Assembly (NCBI GenBank): GCA_964459325.1
Contig: CAYWKU010000007.1
Span: forward strand, 62,001 to 126,000
Length of the DNA stretch: 64,000 nt
From: CAYWKU01 sp964459325
GTDB lineage: Bacteria; RBG-13-61-14; CAYWKU01
Direction: 5' to 3'
Program-made: the position numbers and the translations under genes
Part shown: positions 58,409 through 64,000 of the stretch, piece after piece
Numbering within the stretch: position 1 is the first letter of the stretch
Layout of the letters: every line of letters begins with the position of its first letter
The notes under the pieces: generated by a model
What the model saw: the letters and a program-made list of their open reading frames with translations, nothing else
The model's database searches: none
What the model was told of the DNA's origin: nothing

Positions 58409-59676
58409 TAAATCCTCCGATAAATACTTTCCATCTCGCTCGCGTGCTCTTCCATGCCGGGGACATGCATGGCACCAGGCTCCGGGGTTCCGCCGGTCAG
58501 CAGCTTTCGGAGCAGGTTGCTCAACGCTTCGGGGTCTCTTCTAGGGTAATAAAGACCCGCTTCTCCCGCGACTTCCTTTATTCCGGGCACGTCGGAAGCC
58601 ACAAGCGCGGTTCGGGTCTCGAGCGCGTACAGAAGCACCAGCGGGGAGTTTTCTGCCCACAGGCTGGGCGCCGCCAGTATGTCGGTGTTTTCGTATATTC
58701 GGGCTATTTGTGTGGGGTCGAAGGTTTCCCGGTAATTCAGGGCATCGCCCAGAATTGACTTTACCTTGTCCAGGTACGCTTTTTCTTCTTCCGAACCTGT
58801 TGCGGCATACACGTTTAGCTCCCAGTTGCTCAAATCTTTCAATGCGCTCAATGCCTCGGCCAGAACGTGCAGTCCCTTGTGCCGCCTGAACTGGCCGATG
58901 AAGGTTATGCGAACCTTGTCGGAGGAACGTCGCTCAAAGCCCGAAAAAAGCGTTTTATCTATGCCGAAGGGCAGCTTTACGCCTTTCGGCCCCCATTTCG
59001 TGTACGGCCCGGCAAGGGCTCGGGTGGGAAATATAAGCCGGTCGGCCCGTTGAAGCACGCTCCGAAGATATTCAAGACGGTTTCGCATCCGCTTCAGCCC
59101 CGGGGATTTCAACTTCTCCACCCTCTTTTCGGGTGGAAGCATCCTCAAGAAGGGTCGCTTCCAGCGCGAAATCCCTGCATAAGGGTCTTCGCCCGCAAAG
59201 CACGAAGCGCAGCGTATCCCGGCCATCGGCCCCGGGCATTCTTCGCCTTCCGGCGTGAATAATTGGCCCCATGCGCACATGTAGTGAAAGTCGGTGACGG
59301 TTACCACGGTTTTCGCCCCGGCGGATTCGGCAACCGGAAGCATTCCGGCACTCAAACCTCCCAGCAGGTAAGTGAAATGCGCCACCTCCGGCTCGAATCT
59401 GTTCACAACCTCCGCAAATCCCTCGTCAATCGTCGGGTTGCGGTAATGATGTTCGTAGTCGTTGTGGACGGAATAGGTGTTTCTGATTGTATGCACGGTC
59501 ACATCGCCGTCGTAACGGGTGGATATTTCAAACTCCTTTCCCGGAGAATCCGTCCGGGTAAAGATTTCCACTTCATGACCCCTTTTCGCCAACGCTCCCG
59601 CCAGCCAGCGCGTATAAGTTTCTGTTCCCCCGAACTTTTCGGGCGGGTAACCGTGTACGGCGAGCATTACCTTCAA
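58408..59676 (-). CDS. Glycosyltransferase family 4
   Basis: The TTG at 59676 has GGGGAGG six bases upstream; 422 aa. The N-domain has VHGYPPEKFGGTETYTRWL, the usual acceptor-side glycine loop, and TDFHYMCAWGQLFTPEGEECPGP with CASCFAGEDPY, a Cys-rich insert seen in many GT4. The C-domain has GIDKTLFSG, RITFIGQFRRHKGLHVLAEAL, and APSLWAENSPLVLLYALETRTALVASDVPGI (in pieces), with the EXE-like acid motif. It transfers a sugar from a nucleotide donor in the cytoplasm. It overlaps the TPR protein upstream by four bases. Confidence 0.92.
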   Translation of the reverse strand: MKVMLAVHGYPPEKFGGTETYTRWLAGALAKRGHEVEIFTRTDSPGKEFEISTRYDGDVTVHTIRNTYSVHNDYEHHYRNPTIDEGFAEVVNRFEPEVAHFTYLLGGLSAGMLPVAESAGAKTVVTVTDFHYMCAWGQLFTPEGEECPGPMAGIRCASCFAGEDPYAGISRWKRPFLRMLPPEKRVEKLKSPGLKRMRNRLEYLRSVLQRADRLIFPTRALAGPYTKWGPKGVKLPFGIDKTLFSGFERRSSDKVRITFIGQFRRHKGLHVLAEALSALKDLSNWELNVYAATGSEEEKAYLDKVKSILGDALNYRETFDPTQIARIYENTDILAAPSLWAENSPLVLLYALETRTALVASDVPGIKEVAGEAGLYYPRRDPEALSNLLRKLLTGGTPEPGAMHVPGMEEHASEMESIYRRI

Positions 59677-61271
59677 CGCCGACCTCCCCGCGATGCTTCG
59701 AGCGCCTTACGGGCCTGCATGATGGCTCTTCGTATTTGCGCATCGGGCGGGCTCAACCTGGAAGCCTCCTTGAAATTATCCAGCGCCTTTACGAATCTCC
59801 CCATCTTCAAATGTGCCAACCCCGCGTTTTCAAGCGGCTCCGCCCATCCCTGCCTGAGCTCGGAGGCTTTGAGGAAATAAAAAGCAGCGCCCCGGTAATC
59901 CTTGAAGCGGAAATGCAGCTTGCCGAGCGCATTGAAAGCGTTGGCCTGCTCGTAATCGGTAGGAGCGCCTATCTCTACCGCCCGGTTAAGGTGAGGCCAG
60001 GCGGAAACGTATCGCAGCTCGTCCTTGTACGCCAGGCCCAGGTCGTATCGGGCGCGGAACTTATCCGGCGATACCCGGACGCTTCGGCGGTGAACGGTTA
60101 TCTTTGACGACCAGGTGGAAGCCACTTCGACGGCAGCCATGAGAAAAAGAGAGCATACCACGACAACTAAGGCAGGCGCCGCCTTTCGCTTGAAGGATGA
60201 CGCCTCATTCCCGAAAAGCTCCCCCCCACCGAAAGCGATTATGCCCACTAACCCGACGGCGGGCATGTAAACCCTGTGCAAAAACGCAAGGTCCATGAGG
60301 GGAATTACGCCGGATTCCGGCCCGAGAGCCACCGGCATCCATATCATCAGAAACAGGGCCGGGCGGTTTTTGCGCAGCTTGTACGTCAAAATCCCCCAAA
60401 CCGCTATTAACCCAACGCCCGAGATAATTACTTTCGCATCGAGCAGGCTTGTCCTCAGCACGGGATTCTGCTCAAGGGCCAAGCCCGTCGGCCACAGGAA
60501 TTTTGCGATGTATCCCGGTATGACTGTCAATTGGGTAAGGAAATACTCGTAAGCGCCGGGCAACTCCGATGAAGGGCCGAGGTACACCAGATGCCCCGAG
60601 CGCAAGACGGCGTAAATTACGAAAATTCCTCCCGCCGGAAGAACGGCTTTTATTCTTTCCCGTCCCTTCCCGTACAGAAAAGCGAGCACACATACCATTA
60701 TCGGCGCCACCGCGCCGCTTTCCTTGCTCAATAGAGCGCCTACGCAAGCCAGCATCGAAATCCATAAGTACAGGTTCCTCCCCTTCCGGAGGTGCTCCAG
60801 GTATGCCAGCGCAGCTCCCACCGTGAACATGGTGGCCAGCACCGCCGACCGGGCGGATATGTAAAACACTGAAAAGTTGATAAGCGGATTGAGGCAGAAA
60901 ATCGCACTCGCCGCCAGCGCGATTGCATCCGGGTTTTCGCGTTCGGCGAAAAGCGCCCTTACCAAGAGGAAAACCAGCAGCGAGGTTATCACGTGAAGCA
61001 CGCCGTTTACCGCCTCGAAAGCCGGCGCATCGAAACCCGCGGCCTGAACGTTGGACCAGTTAAGAAGAACGGTTATCGCCCGGAAAGGACTTTGCAAAAT
61101 AACGGAAACCGGAGAGCCCACCAGCGCGGCGTTTTCGAGTATGGAAGGGTGGTCGTCCAGCACGAAAACGCCGCCCGATGCCAGGTGCACTATAAGGCCC
61201 GCAACCAGGGCGGCCAAAAGCGCGAGGTATGCAAATTTATCCCGAGGCGTCCTCACCGGCGCTTCCCGCAC
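59673..61271 (-). CDS. Polytopic membrane protein with C-terminal TPR repeats (TMTC/OGT-type)
   Basis: The 532-aa protein has about ten membrane helices (residues ~15-385) with GGVFVLDDHPSILENAALV after the first, the DD-containing loop typical of the TMTC/GT-C group, and HVITSLLVFLLVRALFAER. From ~390 three TPR-like units follow (ARYDLGLAYKDELRYVSAWPHL in part, FNALGKLHFRFKDYRGAAFYFLKAS, NAGLAHLKMGRFVKALDNFKEAS). Start GTG at 61271 has GGAAG upstream, inside the DUF2304 gene (35-bp overlap). It may be a GT-C glycosyltransferase or an assembly factor of the glycan system. Confidence 0.8.
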   Translation of the reverse strand: MREAPVRTPRDKFAYLALLAALVAGLIVHLASGGVFVLDDHPSILENAALVGSPVSVILQSPFRAITVLLNWSNVQAAGFDAPAFEAVNGVLHVITSLLVFLLVRALFAERENPDAIALAASAIFCLNPLINFSVFYISARSAVLATMFTVGAALAYLEHLRKGRNLYLWISMLACVGALLSKESGAVAPIMVCVLAFLYGKGRERIKAVLPAGGIFVIYAVLRSGHLVYLGPSSELPGAYEYFLTQLTVIPGYIAKFLWPTGLALEQNPVLRTSLLDAKVIISGVGLIAVWGILTYKLRKNRPALFLMIWMPVALGPESGVIPLMDLAFLHRVYMPAVGLVGIIAFGGGELFGNEASSFKRKAAPALVVVVCSLFLMAAVEVASTWSSKITVHRRSVRVSPDKFRARYDLGLAYKDELRYVSAWPHLNRAVEIGAPTDYEQANAFNALGKLHFRFKDYRGAAFYFLKASELRQGWAEPLENAGLAHLKMGRFVKALDNFKEASRLSPPDAQIRRAIMQARKALEASRGGRR

Positions 61272-61602
61272 TTTTTTCGGCTTCCAATATGGCGATTGTC
61301 TGTGACAGGGATTTTACCTGGTCGGTCATCCGGGACATCCGCACCGAGAAGTGAATGTTAATTAACGCGAGGAACAACAGGGCAAACAGAAAAACGGTGG
61401 TGGAACTGGAGACCGCGCCTATCAGGTGAGTCAGCCAGACCTGAAGGTCGTACCATGCGGCCAGCACAATTACGCCCGCTCCCACCGCCAGCCACAGTAT
61501 GCTGAACTCCTCCTTCAGCTTCCTCCGGCGCACCAGCTCGACAATAGCCACCAGCAGCATCACTGCTACCGCCAGCGCAAATATCCTTTGTCTGGGCGTC
61601 AT
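61237..61602 (-). CDS. DUF2304-family small membrane protein
   Basis: AGGAGGTGG precedes the ATG at 61602; 121 aa. Three hydrophobic helices (IFALAVAVMLLVAIVELV, EFSILWLAVGAGVIVLA, TVFLFALLFLALINIHF) are separated by RRRKLKEE, then a coiled-coil tail (SRMTDQVKSLSQTIAILEAEK). DUF2304 genes usually sit next to a GT2 that makes polyprenyl-linked sugars, as here (13 bp after the GT2 gene). The family may help flip or anchor the product; that is not proven. Confidence 0.88.
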   Translation of the reverse strand: MTPRQRIFALAVAVMLLVAIVELVRRRKLKEEFSILWLAVGAGVIVLAAWYDLQVWLTHLIGAVSSSTTVFLFALLFLALINIHFSVRMSRMTDQVKSLSQTIAILEAEKSAGSAGEDASG

Positions 61603-61615
61603 ATTCCACCTCCTT

Positions 61616-62308
61616 CTATTCCGGACGCCTGATGATAACAACCAGCACCGACAGGCTCATTTTAATTACGTAGTATAAAGGTACCAGCCCCGAGTGCATC
61701 CGCTTTCCCGGCGGCGGAGGTTTCATGTTCACCCCCACTTCCCCTATTCGGAACTTTTCCCTCAACATCATCACCAGTACGTCGGCGTCGGGAAAATCCT
61801 CCGGGTAAGCCCCCGATGCCAGCCGTTTCAGGGCCTTTCTGTTGATGGCCTGGAAGCCGGTGGTGGGGTCTGTGATTTTCTTGCGGGTGAGAATTCTGAT
61901 AAGGGTTGAAAAAAAACGCATCCCCGCTCTCCTGAGCAGGCCCGGCTTCCACTGCGAGTTCCCGAGAAACCGGCTGCCCATGCAAATGTCGCATTCCCCA
62001 CCGGTCACCGGGCGAAGCAGCGACGGAATGTCGTCCGGGTCGTGCTGGCCGTCGGCATCGAGCTGCACCACCGCGTCGAAACCCTTTTCGAGGGCGTATA
62101 TGTAACCGGTATGAATTGCGCCCCCGTATCCTATGTTGGCGGGCAGCCTTAGCACTTTAGCCCCGGCCATTTCTGCTACCCGTGTCGTGGCGTCTTCCGA
62201 GCCGTCGTCAACCACAACCACCTCGTCGGCGTGTTTCGCGGCTCCGCGCACCACTTCGCCCACCCTGTCGGCTTCGTTTCGGGCCGGGATAAGCGCCATG
62301 ACCTTCAT
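61616..62308 (-). CDS. Glycosyltransferase family 2 (polyprenol-phosphate-sugar synthase type)
   Basis: The ATG at 62308 overlaps the stop of the upstream GT4 gene (ATGA) and gives 230 aa. MKVMALIPARNEADRVGEVV, VVVDDGSEDAT, PANIGYGGAIHTGYIYAL, QLDADGQHDPDDIPSLL and DPTTGFQAINRKAL are the complete set of motifs. It lacks the C-terminal helices of GtrB types but has one hydrophobic end (YYVIKMSLSVLVVIIRR). It is paired with the DUF2304 gene, the arrangement common for dolichol/polyprenyl-phosphate sugar synthesis. Confidence 0.92.
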   Translation of the reverse strand: MKVMALIPARNEADRVGEVVRGAAKHADEVVVVDDGSEDATTRVAEMAGAKVLRLPANIGYGGAIHTGYIYALEKGFDAVVQLDADGQHDPDDIPSLLRPVTGGECDICMGSRFLGNSQWKPGLLRRAGMRFFSTLIRILTRKKITDPTTGFQAINRKALKRLASGAYPEDFPDADVLVMMLREKFRIGEVGVNMKPPPPGKRMHSGLVPLYYVIKMSLSVLVVIIRRPE

Positions 62309-63522
62309 CCCGCCGACACCCCCACTTCGCTCCCCTGCAGGACTTTGAGGTATAGCTTTTCCGTGCGGGAAGCGATTTCGGGCCACGCCAGATTGCGGCG
62401 GATAAATTCCCGGCCCCTTTCTACTTTCTCGCGTGATTCTTCCGGGTTGTCCAGCACCGAAGCGATGGCGGCGGCCAGCTTTTCCGGTTCGCCGTAAGGC
62501 GTCACTTCGCCTATATCCGCTCCCCCTATAATTTCGCCGCAGCCGCAATCGTCGCTTACCACCACCGGGGCGCCGCACAGTATGGATTCAAACGGCACCA
62601 GCCCGAAGATTTCGTGCTCGGAGGGGTAAACCGTAACGTCGGCGTCGACGTAAAGCGCCCTCTTTTCAACGCCCCTGACCAGGCCGGTGTATGTTGTTAT
62701 TTTATCCATTTTATTCGCGGATACTTCCTCTTTCACCCTGGGAAGAAACCCCATGTCGTTACCCGCGATAACCAGCCTTACGGGGCGGCTCTTATTCAGG
62801 ATGTTCACCGCCCTTACCAACGGAATCAGGCCCTTGCGGGGGGTTATCTTACCCAGGTAGAGCACAATCGGGGTATCGTCGAGATGCCATTCGGAGCGGA
62901 ACTTCCCCTTTTCGGGAATGGAAGCAAAAGCTTCGATATCCAGCCCGTTGGGGATAACGTTTATCTTTTCACGTGAAACACCCCTTTGCAGGTATTGCTC
63001 GACCTCGGAATTACTTACCGCTATCACTGCGGAAGCTCTTTTCAATGCCTTATTGAAAACGACCCCGTCCAGCGCCATCTTGATGCCCCTCTTGCGCTCG
63101 ATGCGCGGGGCGGTGCCGTTGGCCGTTATTACGTAAGGGATGTTCCTCTTCCGGGCGAAAGCCGCGGCGGCAGTTTCCAGCCGATGGCGGTGCCCGTGAA
63201 TGTGGATGACTTCGGCATCTCCGGCCAACTCCTCCAAAGCCTTTTTCATGCCCATCGGCAGGAAGAGTTGATGACGATAAGCGCCGCGGTTGGAAAAATT
63301 GCGCAGATAGCGAACCTTCATCGTACCGCCTTCCATGCCGACGGTAAGTCCCCCCTCCGGGTGCCGTGAACGGGCCTGGAGGGCGTCGGTGGTTATCACG
63401 TTCACCCGGTGCCCGTCTCGTGCCAGTTGACGGCATAATTCGTAGGCCAGCCGGGGGATTCCACCGTATGCCCAGGCGGGCACGAAGTAGGGAACCACGT
63501 GTGTAACGTTAAGCTTTCGCAT
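62305..63522 (-). CDS. Glycosyltransferase family 4
   Basis: The 405-aa protein has VTHVVPYFVPAWAYGGIPRLAYEL at the N-terminus (in part), IHIHGHRHRLETAA, the interdomain NVIPNGLDIEAFASIP, VLYLGKITPRKGLIPLV and the C-domain acid region YPSEHEIFGLVPFESILCGAP. These are retaining GT-B enzymes using nucleotide sugars. The start ATG overlaps the end of the flippase-like gene by 14 bp. It is in the same operon as the second GT4 at 58408-59676, implying at least two different glycosidic links. Confidence 0.93.
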   Translation of the reverse strand: MRKLNVTHVVPYFVPAWAYGGIPRLAYELCRQLARDGHRVNVITTDALQARSRHPEGGLTVGMEGGTMKVRYLRNFSNRGAYRHQLFLPMGMKKALEELAGDAEVIHIHGHRHRLETAAAAFARKRNIPYVITANGTAPRIERKRGIKMALDGVVFNKALKRASAVIAVSNSEVEQYLQRGVSREKINVIPNGLDIEAFASIPEKGKFRSEWHLDDTPIVLYLGKITPRKGLIPLVRAVNILNKSRPVRLVIAGNDMGFLPRVKEEVSANKMDKITTYTGLVRGVEKRALYVDADVTVYPSEHEIFGLVPFESILCGAPVVVSDDCGCGEIIGGADIGEVTPYGEPEKLAAAIASVLDNPEESREKVERGREFIRRNLAWPEIASRTEKLYLKVLQGSEVGVSAG

Positions 63523-64000
63523 TCTTTTTACCGTGTTTGCCCGCCAGTATGGAGCTGGCTATCGGCCCTCCTACGAGCGCCACAGCCAACAGGAACACGC
63601 TGTCCACCACCGCCGCCCCGAGACCGCCCTGTACGGTATGCCCAAGTATTCCCGAGATGTAAGCCAGAAGCGGCTCCCGGAGCCCTACTCCCAGTGGAGT
63701 GAAATTTGCCATCTGTGTCAAATATGCCGGAGGAGCCAGCAGAAATGCGCCGACAAGCTCGATGGGCTGGCCGAATGTCCTGAACACCACCCAGTAACGG
63801 GCAGCGAAAGTCGCCAGTATGCAAATTTCAAGCAAAATCAACCTGGTTATATTTGACCGGTCAGCCTTCAATACGTTCCATCCCTCGAACACGGCGGTTA
63901 CGAACCGACCTATACGACCCATGCGAAGCCGCAATCGGGGTAGGAGTATGATACCCAATGCCACAGCGGTTATGAGGCCGAACAAAAGGGGTATCTCCGG
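63509..64000 (-). CDS. Lysylphosphatidylglycerol-synthase-TM/UPF0104-like membrane protein (5' end cut off)
   Basis: The frame is open to the window edge; 163 residues of the C-terminal part are visible. Helices include FGLITAVALGIILLPRL, ITRLILLEICILATFAARYWV, LVGAFLLAPPAYLTQMANF and SVFLLAVALVGGPIASSIL. The segment FTPLGVGLREPLLAYI matches the conserved P-x-G-x-G-x-RE motif of this family (AglD/MprF flippase domain). Such proteins accompany polyprenyl glycan synthesis and may flip lipid-linked sugars. It overlaps the GT4 downstream by 14 bp and is the first visible gene of the glycan operon. Confidence 0.82.
   Translation of the reverse strand, partial: PEIPLLFGLITAVALGIILLPRLRLRMGRIGRFVTAVFEGWNVLKADRSNITRLILLEICILATFAARYWVVFRTFGQPIELVGAFLLAPPAYLTQMANFTPLGVGLREPLLAYISGILGHTVQGGLGAAVVDSVFLLAVALVGGPIASSILAGKHGKKNAKA

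Overview
The window (64 kb, GC-rich, dense, almost no long gaps) comes from a Gram-negative bacterium. It encodes LptF/LptG, a DUF481 outer-membrane protein, lipoproteins and periplasmic proteins. The lifestyle looks anaerobic or syntrophic: a RACE-type corrinoid-protein reactivator, an iron alcohol dehydrogenase, an ETF:menaquinone-oxidoreductase-like Fe-S membrane protein next to an acyl-CoA dehydrogenase, three radical-SAM enzymes and an ISC pair. The tig-clpP-clpX-lon order and the mix of families resemble Desulfobacterota (former Deltaproteobacteria) or a neighbouring uncultured phylum. This assignment is inference; there is no rRNA in the window.

Layout. 1-3 kb: 3' part of an Fe-ADH, then the RACE protein. 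3-10 kb: secreted protein, tRNA-Val with terminator, then lon, clpX, clpP, tig in one minus-strand block. 10-15.5 kb: DUF481 protein, a second ClpX-like ATPase without zinc domain, a small coiled-coil protein, a PilZ protein, then a NifS-like/IscU pair. 15.3 kb: a 194-bp MITE-like element. 15.6-24 kb: solo acyl-CoA synthetase alpha subunit, radical SAM plus exported PIMT, MFS transporter, orphan 486-aa protein, two-gene GMC oxidoreductase. 24-32 kb: EMO-like protein, acyl-CoA dehydrogenase, clostripain/beta-helix lipoprotein, GH1 glycosidase. 32-43 kb: hairpin-rich intergenic region, SDR, FmdB-type protein behind a CIRCE element, LptG/LptF, RibF, TldD, HicAB, a cyclase-family hydrolase with a GalT-like protein, an SPFH lipoprotein. 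43-51 kb: CHASE2 adenylate cyclase with an exported LPP20-like protein, then an NtrC-type regulator and its PAS kinase. 51-64 kb: one long overlapping minus-strand operon of glycosyltransferases, polyprenyl-type membrane enzymes, an epimerase, two radical-SAM proteins and a partial flippase-like protein, probably for a surface glycan or glycolipid.

Most notable: (1) a NifS-like protein that keeps the persulfide cysteine but has Asn-Asn where the PLP His-Lys pair should be, followed by an IscU carrying a C-terminal zinc ribbon; (2) a zinc-domain-less ClpX paralogue with an intact IGF loop; (3) a perfect CIRCE operator with sigma70 promoter in front of an FmdB-type gene; (4) several families of hairpin repeats whose stems change in a compensatory way; (5) a 20-bp-periodic array of TTCTACA sites, also found at the clostripain/GH1 divergent promoter.
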